From Dermatemys mawii (taxonomy: Eukaryota; Chordata; Testudines; Dermatemydidae): a stretch of 64,000 nt of DNA. Below are positions 1-12,784 of the stretch, piece by piece. Where the stretch lies: positions 16,207,267-16,271,266 of the forward strand of contig ML677358.1 of NCBI GenBank assembly GCA_007922305.1, written 5' to 3'. The position numbers and the translations under genes are program-made. The notes beneath the pieces are model-generated. The model had not been told where the DNA came from, ran no database searches, and saw only the letters and a program-made list of their open reading frames with translations. Each line of letters begins with the position of its first letter. Position 1 is the stretch's first letter.

Positions 1-127
1 TCCAATACGTTCACCACTAGCCATATGTGGCTATTAAATTGTGGCTAATACATGTGGCTTTTTTATAATGTGGCTAATAAGAAAAATTCAAACCCACAAG
101 TGTGGCTAGCATCAACTTTCTATTGGA
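1..127. mobile_element. MITE-like remnant with inverted ends, cut by the window start
   Basis: The left end (TCCAATA, then CTAGCCA about 9 bases later) is mirrored by the reverse complement of 101-127 (TCCAATA, then CTAGCCA). In between are several copies of GTGGCTAA. This is a small, old non-autonomous DNA transposon; the superfamily (hAT-like) is a guess. Its outermost end may lie before base 1. Confidence 0.5.
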
Positions 128-1325
128 CACTGCTGTTCTAGAGGGTTTTCAGCAACATTCCTGCGTTCAAGTCAGAGTGCGGAATGAGGGGAAGCCTATC
201 TCTTTTGCCTGGTCGCCATGTTATGTTACCAAGCAAAGCCAATCACTGCATACACAATCTGTGTGCACCATGCACAAGGGTCAGAACAGGAGGTGTCACA
301 AAGCCAAGGGGAACAGGTACAGCCCCTAGCACAGTGGGGTCCTGGCCCATGACGGGATCTAGCACGTGCCACTGCCATACGAAGAAACATGAGTCTGACC
401 GGTGGTAATACTCTCTGGGGGGAAACTAGTCACCCAGGTCAGTGGAGGTAGCACAGGGCAGCATCACTCCCTCTTCTCAGTCAGCTGCATTCTGGACTCC
501 CCAGCTGCTCTAAAGAAACCTTTGTTTGTCCCTGAGCTAGCCACTGCTCAGCCTCCCCTGGGACAGAATCTACTGCTACAGGGGGCCAGCTCACCAAACT
601 CCTTCCCAGCCCCGGGCCACGGGCCAGAGAAGGAAGTTTAAGAAGCGCTTTAAATCCCAGACACCCTTCTGGCGTTTCTAGACTTCCTCTCCTATTCTTT
701 CTCTCTTCCACTACTCTCCCCTCACCTCCTCCTTTCCCTCTTCCTCCTTCTGTTTCTCTGCTTTTCTCTCTCTTACGTAAGCAATATTCCCTTCCAAGGG
801 GCTGAAAAATAAAAGCCACAGTGCAGACTCTCTTGGTGAAGCTGCTGATGGATTCAGGAAGTCCTGGAAACTGGAACGCAGCCCAGTGTTGGGAGTTAAA
901 GTATCCAGGCGCTGCATCATGCTGGCTTGATATACAGGTTTTTTTATCTACTTGCTCAACTGCAAGTAATCAATGCTAATCGGATCTTCTGAGACTAAAG
1001 AAAGGGCTTGAGAGGATCTTCTGATTACAGCAAGATCTCCATAGTCATTTTAACCAACACCTGCCAGTGCAAACAATGGCACACAGGGAATGGGAGTTTA
1101 ATGGTGCATCTTAATGGGCTAAATAGTCTTGGAATATGAGTGGCAGGGCTAGATGTGAAGATGAAAGGGGAGTGTTTTATCCACACTGCCAGCAGGGTTT
1201 TGAACAGAGAACAGCTAACTCAAGGGCTAGTTTTGACTTGCGAAATCTCACTGGTCAGCTTTGGTTTTGGTTTTTGGCTCCTTAATTTTCCTGGTCTGTA
1301 CACTCCCCCGCAATGATCCTGTTCA
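128..1325. other. No gene recognised; polypyrimidine tract at about 661-773
   Basis: The short open frames here resemble no protein I know. The only compositional feature is a C/T-rich stretch with CCTCCTCCTTTCC and CTCTCTCTTA motifs. Confidence 0.6.
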
Positions 1326-1330
1326 GGCCA

Positions 1331-1480
1331 TTGTCGCAGACAGGATGCTGAGCAAGGTGGATCATTGTCTGACCCAGCCTGGTAGCTCTTATGTTCTTCT
1401 TTTGGGGACGTTCTCTGTGTTCTACCAGTGCTCACACTAGATGATCACAATGGTCTCTTCTGGTCTTGGAATCCATTCAT
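1331..1480 (+). mobile_element. Two old LINE 3'-tail fragments in series
   Basis: At 1350-1405 the text GGATCATTGTCTGACCCAGC followed by CTCTTATGTTCTT matches the 3' tail of a CR1-type LINE common in reptiles. At 1428-1480, CTAGATGATCACAATGGTCT and the following CTTCTGGTCTTGGAATC match a second tail subfamily. Both are in + orientation and lack any coding part, as expected for strongly 5'-truncated copies. Confidence 0.6.
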
Positions 1481-3100
1481 CCATTGCAGGGAGCAGGAAT
1501 GAGTTGTGCTTAATGAACAACCACCTCGAGCTCACTGGGCAGCCCCAGAAGGCAGAATCCCCAGTCACTCTGCCTCAAAGTTTGGGGAAAGTTTTCTTTC
1601 TCTTTGATCAGCAACTTGATCTCATCAAGGACCCATAGACGCTGCAGAGTGACTCTGGTCTTCCTGGGAACACCCTTCGGTTCCCTTGAAATCTCATGCC
1701 GCCAAGGTAAAACCATAGCCTCTGAGCATATGCAGAAGGTGACGTTGCAGAGGCTAAGAACTCTGGGCCTGGGTGACACAGGAGTTTAATTAGCACACTC
1801 GCCTCTCCTCTGTTCAGGTATTTGCTTGTGGCTTAACATGGTGTTGTCCACACTCCCTTCCACGCTCAGGAGTTGCACTTCAAGGCTAAGCTGCATTGGC
1901 AGAGCTCTGCGGCTGAAGCTTGCCCTGGCCACGTTCTCCCTGGCAAACAAATGCACCAAGGTGACTTTATGAAGCTCAGGGTCCATCTGAATGTAGAGCT
2001 AGTGATCGGCAGGATCTGCGCAAGGCGGGTCGGCAGCTAGAGCAGGGGAGGAAGCAGACCTGCAAAGAGCTATCCTAGGGCGGTGGAGCTGTTCCACATT
2101 CCTTCCCTCTGGCCTAGCCCAAGAAGAGCCTCCGGGCTGCCAAACTTGGCACAGGCAGAGACATGGCAAATCGCCAAGCAGATGTTTTTTCAACCACTTG
2201 CACGCTGCTTGGAGGGAGAGAAGTCACATGGCCATCTGATGTCGGTCTCTCCAGTGCGAGCCGTTCCAATAAAGCCAGCGGCAGATGAAGCTGGGTGCTG
2301 CCCGGCAGCGGAGAGAGTGACGCCATGTTTGCCGCCCCCCTGTCCTCTCCCCCCCCGGAGTGGAGGTGGAATCAGGGCTTGTCGGAAGCATGGGGTGATT
2401 TAGCCTTACCCAGTGATCTCTGTCCCTGGGACACAGCATTACAAGAGAGAAAACCAAGGGCCTGTTCCCAGATCCATCCACTGGCTTGGAGGATATGTCT
2501 ATGACTGTCCGGGGTGGAAAGGGTCACCTGAGTAAATGCGGCTCGGCGGGTCCCCCACTGGAGGATTTCATCCACTCGCGCACAGGGGGTTCCCTTGCAG
2601 ACTGGCAAAGTGAGCATGATTCGGTCAGTACTAGTGGCGCTGCCCCATGGCTCATGAGGATTGATAGGGGTTTCCATGAGTCGCTGTAGTCATTTGCTCT
2701 GATAGCACAGGGGAAGAGCCGATCTCGACCTTCCAGCGAAGAGCCAGACAGCCGAAGAATAGTGGGCCTGATTTTCTATTGACCTAAGGCCTCTTTAGGC
2801 TGCTCTGATGGCACAAAGGGACTTTGAAGCAGGCGCAGAGAGTCCCCAGAAAACACACCTTCTGGAGGGATTGCCCATCCGGCAAAGAGGTGGGCAACTG
2901 GAAAAAATGTGACTTTAAGAAGCACTGATAATGCAGACATCCCACCCCCTAGCCTCTGAGTCTCTGGCTCAGCTGAAACCAGGAGGGATGCAGGGGCTTT
3001 AGCCGCTGGGAATGCATCACTCAGAAACACCCCCCTCTAGCCTATTAGGAAAGGGGCTAGTGGCCCCCAAAGAGAGTCCTGTGCAGCTGCAAAGATCAGG
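1481..3100. other. No gene or recognised repeat
   Basis: Short frames in all six phases overlap one another and none resembles a known domain. Probably single-copy intergenic DNA. Confidence 0.5.
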
Positions 3101-3180
3101 GATTAAACTGTGGGGAGACATTGGGGGTTGGACTAGATGACCTCCTGAGGTCCCTTCCAACCCTGATATTCTATGATTGA
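3100..3180 (+). mobile_element. CR1 LINE 3' tail
   Basis: The stretch GGGTTGGACTAGATGACCTC, then CTGAGGTCCCTTCCAACCC and TGATATTCTATGATT, is the diagnostic CR1 3' end with the start of its ATTCTATG terminal repeats. Only the tail is present, so this is a heavily 5'-truncated insertion. Confidence 0.9.
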
Positions 3181-3247
3181 TTTTATGAAGCAGGGACCCC
3201 TTGGGCGAAGCAGATCCAGGACCTTTGAGTGGACACATTCTGAACAA

Positions 3248-3345
3248 AGGCCTGATTACTAAAGCATTTAAGTCCTCAAGTTAAGCGCATGCTTTGCTGG
3301 CTAGGGATGGGACCGCTCACTTAAGTGCTTTGCCGAATTGGAGCC
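3248..3345. repeat. Old palindromic dispersed repeat (AAGTGCTTTGC family)
   Basis: CCTGATTACTAAAGCATTTA near the left end and TTAAGTGCTTTGCCGAATTG near the right end are approximate reverse complements, with TTAAGCGCATGC in the middle. The layout is that of a foldback MITE. A related segment is at about 23215-23330. Confidence 0.45.
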
Positions 3346-3477
3346 TATGCGAACATGAATCTCGGGACAGTTAAGGGTTAAATCCTTCTGCACCTGAAGC
3401 CAAATGCAGCCTTGACTTCAATGAGAGTTGTGCTGAGTTACAAAGGGCTTTGTTTTGCAAACACAGTGTATATATAG

Positions 3478-3745
3478 TTCAGAGTGGTAGCCATGTTAGT
3501 CTGTATCCGCAAAAAGACCGAGGAGTACTTGTGGCACCTTAGAGACTAACCAGTTTATTTGGGCATAAGCTTTCGTGGCTAAACCCACTTCATCAGATGC
3601 ATGGAATGGAAAATACAGTAGGCAGGTATATATACACAGTACATGAAGAGATGGGAGTTGCCTTACCAAGTGGGGGGTCAGTGCTAACGAGACAATTCAA
3701 TTAAAGTGGAAGTGGGCTATTCTCAACAAGAGGAGAAATCATTTT
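3478..3745 (-). mobile_element. Neptune-type Penelope-like element, 3' UTR fragment
   Basis: Read on the minus strand it ends in the PLE 3' terminus: ACTAACATGGCTACCACTCT at 3478-3505, preceded by AAGGTGCCACAAGTACTCC and the CATCTGATGAAGTGGGTTTA / CACGAAAGCTTATGCCC block. The same block occurs at 57258 and, joined to a GIY-YIG endonuclease frame, at 60310-61128, which identifies the family. No coding sequence is left here. Confidence 0.75.
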
Positions 3746-5035
3746 TGTTGTGTGGTGTATACATTGGAGCCACATATGTTTCCTTTGGCACTACATGAAA
3801 TGCAACATAAAGTAAAGCTTCCATGGAGCCACATGGGTCCTGCTTTCCTGGTCCATATAAGGCTCTAAGATGCTTCCTATGCCCAGTTATCCCCAAGTAT
3901 CAGCCCAGAGACTGCACCCTGCACTATCTTTAACTGGGGCTATTGGTAACTGAGGTTTTCCAGGTATAAACTTCCTTCTGTGTAGTTTCTAGAGGTGACT
4001 CTGAATACCACACGTGTCTAGTCTGGGGTTTTACTCCTTCCTTCCATAAATCTATAACTCACAGGGTGACTTTCCCCCTGTTACTAATTGAACCAGAGAG
4101 AGAATTCCCCTGGGCTGCCTTGTTTGGGTGCTGTGTTGTTGACAGTCATGGAGAAGCAAACCAGCAGCTTCCACCAAGCCCAGCAAGAGTTATGTTTGCT
4201 GTCACTCTTGATTTTGTGTGATCTTAAATGATCTCCGCTCACTCCTGTTCTCACAGTTGGGCTGCTGGCTTCCTCCTTCCCTTTTGTTTCCTTTAGGATC
4301 CCTCCATTGCTTTGACTTTTATGTTGGATCTTCTGGTTATTGCTGTTTTTATGGTTTTAATAAAATTGAGGGCTGGCGGAAAGCGCAACTGGCCCTGGAT
4401 TCTGGGCTGCTTTGCTTAGCCACTGGACAGGCCGGCCGGGGCAGAAACACTGGAGAGGTGTAAGCTCTTTGGGACCGGACCCTCTTTTTGTTAAACGAGT
4501 ACTTAGAACAATGCAACCCCAATTCCTGATTGGTCCCCAACTGTGGGAGGAATGTTTTGGGGGCACGGAGGGACCCACGAGGGGGCACCATCCAGCTCTA
4601 CCCCCAACTCCTTTCCAGCCCCACCCCTGGCCCCAAACCCTGGTCGCAGTTGCAGCCTTGGCTCTGCTCCTGGCCATGGTCATGGCTTGACTGCAAGTCC
4701 CTGGGTCCCCTTCCCCGCCCTTTGTTCTTGGTCCCCAGCTCCCACTCTTAGCCACTTTCCTCCAGCCCCTGCTCCTGCAGGACACGCATCCCGATCACAT
4801 AGACATCACATTGTACAGCTTCGTTTGTCAGGAAATGGGAGCGGATGGGCATCCATTTAATGTCAGGAAAGCTGAGGAGATCTTTTAATTGGCATAGAAA
4901 GCAAATCTAATTCTGCAGCTGATGGCAGCTGGGGGAAGTTTTATGGGCTGCCTGCCTGAGGTCGGAGAGTGATTTGTTCGTTCTCACAGTGTTTGCTTTT
5001 CCTTGCTCATGATGAGAATAACACTTTAAAGCTCA
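3746..5035. other. No gene or recognised repeat
   Basis: The overlapping GC-rich frames at 4350-4860 are on both strands and resemble nothing; they look like compositional artefacts. Confidence 0.5.
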
Positions 5036-5195
5036 ACAAGGTGGCTGAGGCAATGTCATTTATTGGACTAACTTCCGTTCCTGAGAGAGACAAACTTTGA
5101 AGCCTGTTTCTCTCACGGACGGAAGATGGTCCAATAAAAGCTATTACCTCACCAACCGTGTCTCTCTAATACCCTGGGACTGACACGGCTGCAAA
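5036..5195. mobile_element. Inverted pair of Penelope-like 3' ends (second subfamily)
   Basis: The right arm (5106-5195, + orientation) runs through CCAATAAAAGCTATTACCTC and ends in GGGACTGACACGGCTGC, a PLE 3' terminus. The left arm (5036-5105) is its reverse complement: AAGGTGGCTGAGGCAATGTC, then TTTATTGGACTAACTTCCG. The left arm lacks the terminal ACACGGCT block. AAAGCT flanks both sides but is too short to be sure of a target duplication. Confidence 0.65.
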
Positions 5196-8100
5196 GCTTG
5201 TACAGTTATCCACCAGTGTGGATGAACAGAAAACATTTCCATCCAACAGGCAGCACCCCTGGGAGCTCAGAAGCACTTTCACACCCTTGGAAGCCAATGT
5301 TTGAATTGATGTGCTGCCTTAGGGGAATGAGCTGGGCATTCTTAGCACAGAAATGAAAATCTCCTGGGGTTGTGTGACCACAGAGATCCACTCCTAGTAC
5401 TTCTGACCACCAAAGCTATGTGTCCATGCTCCATTCCTGGTAGGCAAAGAAATCTAGGTCAAGTTTTCTTCCTCTCCATTCCAGTGAACTGAAAGATGTG
5501 AAAGAGCCGGTGTGTACATTCTAAACATCGGCTTGTAGGCTCACACCCCACACAGGAGAATCCTGGAGTAGATCTTTTTCCCCACGTGAAACATGTTTTG
5601 AATACTCCCTTGAGATATCCCCTAGTGTGTCTGGCACATAGGTAGAACTGAGCAGTGTTCCAGGATATGGAGTGACCTGATGTATCTCTGTTCTGGGTTC
5701 TCCACCACAGCTGAGTTTGGAACTATCCAAAGAGCTTGCTAGCTACAGCATACTGTACCTGAGAAAGGCCTTCGTTTGCCATCTGTAACCTTCTTGGCTG
5801 AATGTCCGTTGAGAGAGGCTGATTGAAAAATGCGGCCAGGCACACTAGCATTATTAGCTGCCCCCACTGAGGCTTGGCATTGTAACACATTCAGTGTTTC
5901 CATGGCTGAAGTCGGCAGCAAAGCCTCAGGCTCCAAGCCGCCTCTTGACAGAATTGAATCTCCCTGAAGCCTCTTTCTTGACAAGGAGATGGGAGGCAAG
6001 GCACCACCCCACCAAAAGCGCCGGCTCAAAAATCAATCTGTTGATAGTTTTGATATTTCCAGCTGTCAAGTGCTGTGACATTTCAGCATGGAGATGATCA
6101 GCATGTGCAAAGCAGCCGGCATCATGTCCACTTGACAGCTCTCAACAGCCACACTGTTATTCTGGAGATTGATTTGCTACTTGGAATCTTTCCAGCTGAG
6201 CTCAGGAGTACTGGGAGGGATGGAGAGCAGAGAGCATGGAGGGGATCGTGGCACTTGTAGTCTGATGCATTGTTCCTCTAAGTTTTTATGGCATTAAGTG
6301 TTTTTTTGATTTGTAACCCTGCTCATTAATGAATTGAACCTTTTCGCGAACAGCCCCCAGGTGCCTGCTTGCCAATGTGCACTCCATAAATTACTTACAT
6401 GCCATAAATTAATTAATGAAATGCCATCTGTTTCCAGCTCCTGACTCATGGCACTGGATAGAGCCTGGTATTACTGTGCAAACTTCACACATGGCATGCT
6501 ATAACTCAGGTCTGACGTGCAAAACCCTCCGCTGTTTTAGTCCTGGGCCTCCACATAGCTGGGCCGCTCACGCCTGATCTGCTGTGCTCCTTGCTACTCC
6601 AGTCTCAGGCTGCCAATGCACCTCAGTCATGACCTGTAACACTCCTTGCTACCCCAGTCCTAGCCCGCCACACAGCTCTGCACTTTGATCCCTGCTTTCA
6701 GAGCACCCGACGATTCTAGCCCTGCCATTCTCTCGCACAGCCAGCCAGTTGTGGTAAGTTGCGATGAATTGGCTGATCGTCACAAATGGACTTTTTGTTA
6801 CGGACAGTCACCTACTAGAGACTAATCGGAAACCACCAACCTCATTGCCCTTTGTGACCTCATCCAGTGTTTTCGCCCTGTCTCGTGCATGAACCCTTCT
6901 GCACCTGTCAGCCCTTCTGGCCGAATGGAAGGCTGCCATTTTCCAACCCAGGGCTCCCATTCATGTCTCATGAGGCTCTTCTAATGAGATCGAGTTACGC
7001 CCTGTTTCTAATATCCCGGTGTTTTCGGGCCACTGAGCTCCATGCAGCTTATGGTCAGGGAGGCAGCACATTGCAGGGACAGCCTGTGCTAGGCATAACA
7101 GGCAGCAGCACGAGAGAGAACATTTGCTCTCTGTCCACCTCGTATAATCTCACCTTTTAACATGGGCCGCAGTCTCACACCCTCCCGGTCGTTTTCCGCA
7201 CCCTGCACATCAATGGGGCTGCGCGAGCTCAGAGAACATCCCCCTGGCTCAACCGCCTGTGTCCCATCCACTGTCTCTGAGCAACTCTTGCAGCTAGGAG
7301 GCAACGCAACCATCATCGCATTGGCACATGTACTGGGCTTGATCGCACCATATTGACTTGTCCCTGCCGGTGACTATGTTAATTACACATCACGGGCCAG
7401 TGTGTTATTGCCATGGACAGTAGAAATAGCCAAGGGGCCTACAGCAGACCGTGGGAGAATGTGCTGACCTACTGCCATCGGCTCTGGGTGCCATTACCTG
7501 CATGACCATTCCATCCGGAGCCCAACTGGCTCCCAACCAGGTGGCTTATTGCCAATGTGATGGCTATTTGAGATGCTAAGTGCATCATCCCAGACCACAA
7601 GGCACTCAGATAGGGTGCCAGATTGGGTCCAATGGCTCTTCGGGCCAGCTTCATGTCCTGGCTCCAACCTCATTTTGGAAATGGGTCAGACCGCAGAGAA
7701 CTGAGCATCCGGTACGTGTCTCCTCAACCACGGCCAATTTGTTAATTCAGAAACTGATCCATGTTTCCCGTGCAACTATTGATCTCTCCCCATTAGCAGC
7801 TAATGCCCTGACAGTTACATCGCTCAGGCGCTTCCCCATTGTACAGCCGACTAATGACGTCTGCTTGCATTCCCAGATTCTCCCGGAGACAAATGATAAT
7901 GGGGCTTGAAGGCTCCCCCGAATCAGTCACTGCAAGGACCATCAGCGTCTTATAAATGTGATTTTAATGCCTAGATAAATCTAGTGCTGCATTATTAGGC
8001 TGCCCTTCTAAAGGGAAAGAGAGATTGCTGGCATGTTGTATATTCGCCTGCTATTGCCTTCGAATATAGATCATCTTTGCAGGGGGAGGCAGAAATGTAA

Positions 8101-8500
8101 GATGGCCAGTGGATATGAACCGCTGGCGGGCTGCCGTGAAAGTGAACTGGAGCAGATGTAAACCCCGTTGCCCGGTGAGGACAGGGAAGGTGCTTGGGGC
8201 GTAGGCCGGAACGATAAACTCACTCAACGGTGGGGGTTTGGAGGGAAAGGAAATAAAGGAACAGCTGTGAAACAAACAGTTCTGCACAATGAGCTGCAGT
8301 GTCATGAGCTTGGGCCCATTCCATGTACAGCTTTGCAGAAGTGAAGAAAACCTCGCTCCCAGACACCAGAGACCTTCTGCATCACAGGGGAAGCAGAAGA
8401 AGTTGGCCAGAGAGAGCCATCATGGGCAACAGACTCCTCTCACTTGGCCGTGTGGTTGCTACTGTTTTGCTGAGACTCGGAGCCTGAGGCTTATTTGTGG
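5196..8500. other. No gene or recognised repeat
   Basis: About 3.3 kb without a convincing coding frame or repeat. The frames at 7580-7909 and 6867-7160 are shadows of mixed composition and match nothing known to me. Confidence 0.5.
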
Positions 8501-8502
8501 CT

Positions 8503-8505
8503 CTT

Positions 8506-8536
<31 letters not shown>

Positions 8537-8553
8537 TTCTCTCTGTTTCTAGG
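8503..8553. repeat. (CT)n microsatellite
   Basis: An imperfect run of CTCTCTCTCTTT units on the + strand, about 50 bp. Confidence 0.9.
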
Positions 8554-9588
8554 ATTGACCCATTTCAGCCTTATTGAAATTCCGCTTCCTCCCAGTGTCT
8601 CCTGACAGTGTATCATTTACAAAGCCCACGAGGCCAGCGCGGTGACTCACTATTATTGGTTAATGAAGCATTGGAGCACTAAAGCCCCAGGCTGCTGGCT
8701 GGATGAAGAGCTTGGAGTGAAGGCGATGTAGCGTGTATCTCTCTCATAGTGGCAGACCTCTCCTCCGACAGGCTCCCGCTGTCCTGGGCACCCTCTCTCC
8801 CTGCCACATGGAGTAACCCAAGGCATGCACTAAACTCCTGGCTCATGGCTCAGGGCTCAGGGCTCATGGCAGTGAGGGAAAGAAAGCACTGACTGCAGCC
8901 AGGTGTCAAGGTGTTGTCCCAGGCTACCCACCTTTAGCTCTGCCACTGCTCCCCAAATCTACTTGGAGCACCCCTCTCATTCCCATCCAGAGCACCCCAT
9001 AGCGCTGCCAGTGCACCCCAACCCTGACTAGCAGGGGGAGCTGCAATTTCCATTATGACGCGGGCCCCAAACATTTCTGCCAATCCACCTCCATCCTGGC
9101 ATGCCGGTTGCCTTGCCTCCTGTCAAAGGTCCTGCAAAGACTAGAGAGATCTTTGCAGAGGAAGCACAACCAGCAAGAGAGAGCCCTGGAGTGTTAGGAA
9201 GCAGCAGGAGCCATCCAGGAGGAGACGGCCCAGACTAAGTGCTGGGGAACAGCCCTGTGCTGGCCGGGAGACAGATGAGATGATTTGAGAAGGTTTTTTC
9301 GGTGACTTTGTGAGTGGGATGGATGGTTCGGGACACCGAGTCGCCAGGTTCCCAAACAGACCCAGGTGTCAGAGTGACCGTCATTGGAGTTGGAGCTAGG
9401 GACTCCTGAGCTGAGATCGCAGATTAGCCATGGGGTGGCCTTAAGCAAAATGGCCAGGCCTCCTCACAGCTGTGCCCCTGGCTTCTGATCTGTTTCCTTC
9501 TCCGTAATCTGAGGGTGATCAGACCTGTCCCACAAAAGGAGGGAGGCAGGGTTCAGGTTTAACTGCACAGCCCCTTAAAGATGTAGGC

Positions 9589-9650
9589 TGGGTTTGCAAA
9601 GGAACCTAAGGGAGTTGGGAACTGGACATCTAACTCCCCTTGCAAACCCC
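9589..9650. repeat. Short foldback repeat
   Basis: GGGTTTGCAAAGGAACCTAA and GGGAGTT on the left are mirrored by TAACTCCCCTTGCAAACCCC on the right, around a short centre. It belongs to the group of small palindromic repeats common in this window. Confidence 0.5.
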
Positions 9651-11045
9651 ACCTGCAAGGTGCTAAGTATTCATTATTATTAGAGTCACTGACAGGGGAC
9701 TGCTTTGTAGCGCAGCCGAAATATCGCATATGTCTTAAGTACTGAGATCTGTGAAAGAACCAACACTTTCATTACACATACCATCTCCATCTTCTAAGTG
9801 CAGGACCCTCCCGCCCGGGAGGGCAGCTCCTCCGTTAGCAGGCACCTTTCTTGGCTGTGCTGTGGCCTACATGCTCTGTGTGAGTGTGTGGACTGACAGG
9901 CCCATTCCTCGCCACGCAGTCGTGGGGGACGCACGTTTTGCATGGCACAAATTAGAGGCCTATTTGGGCAGGAAATAGGGGGGAACGACGCCTCTGAGAA
10001 CAGGCGACTGCTCAGTGACATTGGCTCAGGCATTGAAGCCAAAGGGCTGGGATCTTGCTGCCGGGGGGCCTTGTTTTCGGCTTGTTTACAAATGGAAAGT
10101 AACAGCCATGGATCTGCTCCCGAGGGGACGCGGGATTCTTCTGCTCTGTTCCGGGTCATGGGGAAATTGTGTTAAGGTCAATGACGGCAGCCGGGGAAAG
10201 CAGCCAAGCCTGACAGATGCTTCCCTGAGTGGGCTGCTCCTGTCTCTCCCCCATACCCAGTCCTCAAATGACTCAGAGCCTTCAGCTAATCTCGCTGCCT
10301 CCCCGCATCCTCCTCCTCACCGCCCACATCGCCACCACGACCCCAGCTCCCCGGAGGCAGCAGTGCCCTCCACAGCAACCCAGGGGAGGGAAGAAGACAG
10401 AACAGGAACGATGCCATCTGCATGGTGAGCCCCGAGACTGGCAGGAAGAAATGAATCGCCCATAGCAGCTGCACTGGCCACACAAAGCTAACGAGAGCGG
10501 CTCAGACTCCTAGGAACGAGGTCTGCCAAGGTCTTTAAACAGGGAAGCCCTGCAGATCCTTCCACCCTGCAGGCCTCTGCTGAGCTCTCTGCTGCTCTCT
10601 GCTCTCAGGCTTGGGAAGGACGACCTGCACCGGCAGCTCAGAAAGCCTGCTGGGCTGTGTGAATTCCGCCACTGATGAGGTTGCCGGGTGCAGGGACTGG
10701 GGCGATGGAGAGGAGGGTGAGCGGGGCCAGTGTAGCTTATGGGAGGGAACGAATATCCCAGCTGTTCCATTGGCCAGAGCTGGGTGAGAGCACAACGGGG
10801 CGGCAAAGGAGAGCGAAAGGAAAATGCTCCCTAGGGGGCTGGCCCTCAGCCTGGCACACAGGGTGGTGTGCCCACCTGGCCCCTTCCAGAGCACCTGAGA
10901 TCCCACACTCAGCGCGTAGGCAGGGAGGAGGGCACCTCATTTGCCAGCCCTCTTGGCTGCATGGGGTACGGCTGATATGCTCCTTCCCCGCCCAGGAGAG
11001 TCGCCATGCAGGGAGCTCAGTGGGACACGTCCCCAAGCAGTGCCT
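9651..11045. other. No gene recognised, GC-moderate
   Basis: Several 100-140 codon frames overlap on both strands (for example 10015-10428 and 10675-11097). None has a recognisable domain, splice signals or codon bias that sets it apart from its shadows. Confidence 0.5.
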
Positions 11046-11049
11046 GCAG

Positions 11050-11365
11050 GTTGAAAATTGCCAACTGAACCTTTTTTTTCAACAAAAAGGCATTTGAATC
11101 AAACGGAAATTGTTGATGGGGGGTTGGAGAGAATCTGTTTTCACCCCACTTTTCTAAGGGGGAGGTCAAAAACATTTCAGTTCCCCAAAACTGGAAATGC
11201 TGGAGTGCCGAAAACCCAACATATATCAGATCGCAGGGAAACCCGGAAAAGGGAAACCCGGAAAACTCCCAAGACACTTAAATGAAAATGAAAAAAAAAC
11301 CCAATCATTTTGTCAAATATTTCACTGTGGGGGGGAAAACATCATTTTCCACCCAGCTGTAATAA
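11050..11365. mobile_element. Decayed A/T-run foldback MITE
   Basis: Alternating runs such as TTTTTTTTCAACAAAAAGGC, GGTCAAAAACATTTCAG and GGGGAAAACATCATTTTCC form a loose palindrome ending in the CCAGCTGT terminus. The same family, with GCTGGTCAAAAACTTTCTGG at its left end, is at 29250-29420. Confidence 0.45.
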
Positions 11366-12780
11366 TCACCCTTTGTTGATTGAAATCCAGCCCTGTGTTT
11401 GCTTCCAGCCCATTTGGACCGTGGAGGGGAGGGTGAGTGACCTTTTGCTGTGAAAAAGGACGGTTAGTGGGAGGATACAGTGGCGGCGCTGAAGAGATCT
11501 GGACCGATGTGCGTTTGCATCCCTTTGTGGTGACGTCCATGCACAGACTGGCTCAGGGGAGTGGGGAGCCTGGAGGTACAGTAACGCAAAGTGCCAAGAG
11601 CTGAGGACGTCAGCTGCAGCAGGCAGGCTGGTGGCGGGGTGTCCCTGCGGGAGACTGGGGGTGCAGGGGCCTCCCCCATATCCACCATGCTCAGGGAAGA
11701 CTTTTTATCGAGCAATGGGTTGAGCGAGAGGCAGAGGGTCCAGTCCACAGTTGCCCTGAAATCCCTTAAACACCAGCTACCCCAGCGCGAAGGAGCCACA
11801 ACCCAGCTGCACAGCCCCACTGGGGACTATCCCCAGATCCAGATTCCCACCCCAAGACCCCCACCTTGGTACATTCCAGGCCATGTGGAGGGCAGGGAGG
11901 TGAGAGGCGGCATGGCCTAGGCAGTGCCCCCATCTATTCCCCCACTGCCCCAAGGACCATCGGGTGCAAACCCTCCCCTCCCCCAATCCACTGGCCCAGG
12001 CCTGACTTTGCCCCAGAGCCGATGGGAATGTCAGGCATAAGGCAGTGTGTTTTGAGCAAGCTGCGGAAGTGGGGGCAGGAGTGGACAATGCAAACCAAAC
12101 GTCCTTGGTCTCCAGCACTAATAACAAGGAACCTCTTATGCACACGCTCTCCCTGCCACGCCGCTAAATATTAGCTAACAAACAACTTTGTAGATAACCC
12201 ACTGAATCCTTCACACCCGCTCCAGGTTTACCCCTTCTCGCCTCCCTCAATCCTGAATGCTTTGGCACAGGTCTGAGCTGGAAACGCAGTACTTAGGAAT
12301 GTGATCCAGGGCAGAGTGATGGGAGATGGGCGTGTTCCTGTGCTGGTGAGGGAGAGCTCCCTTATCATGGCGTATCAGCCCCCCGACCCTCCCAAAGGGA
12401 CTGACTTACCCCGCTAAGGAGCTGTGGAGTGGCAGTTCTAACACTCCCTTGTGCTAAACTGGAAGAGGATGCCTTGTATTTCTGGGCACAAAGCACACGG
12501 GGGTCACATCTTTCACTACCCTCTGCCCCCAACCTTCCTCCTGCCTTAACCACCGGCCTCCAACCGTCTGTCTCGTAACCCGAAGTTCTTCTCTTGGACC
12601 AGAAGAGCGTTCTCAGCCTGGGCTTCCTTGTGTCCAGTTCTCTAATGACCCAGATCTCTGCTGTCTGAAACCACGTAAGTACCCATGCAATTTCCTTCCC
12701 CGCACCTCAGCCTCCTAAGTCGGGGGAGCTAGGTACATCACCCCTCCACCACCCCTGCTTCAGCTGCATCTGTGTCACCA
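11366..12780. other. No gene or recognised repeat
   Basis: The frames at 11591-12174 and their reverse-strand partners overlap almost completely and resemble no known protein. Confidence 0.5.
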
Positions 12781-12784
12781 TCCC

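Noticed and set aside
4357..4860. 142- and 105-codon frames on opposite strands
   Set aside because: They overlap nearly completely, are low-complexity in Pro/Ser/Gly, and match no family.
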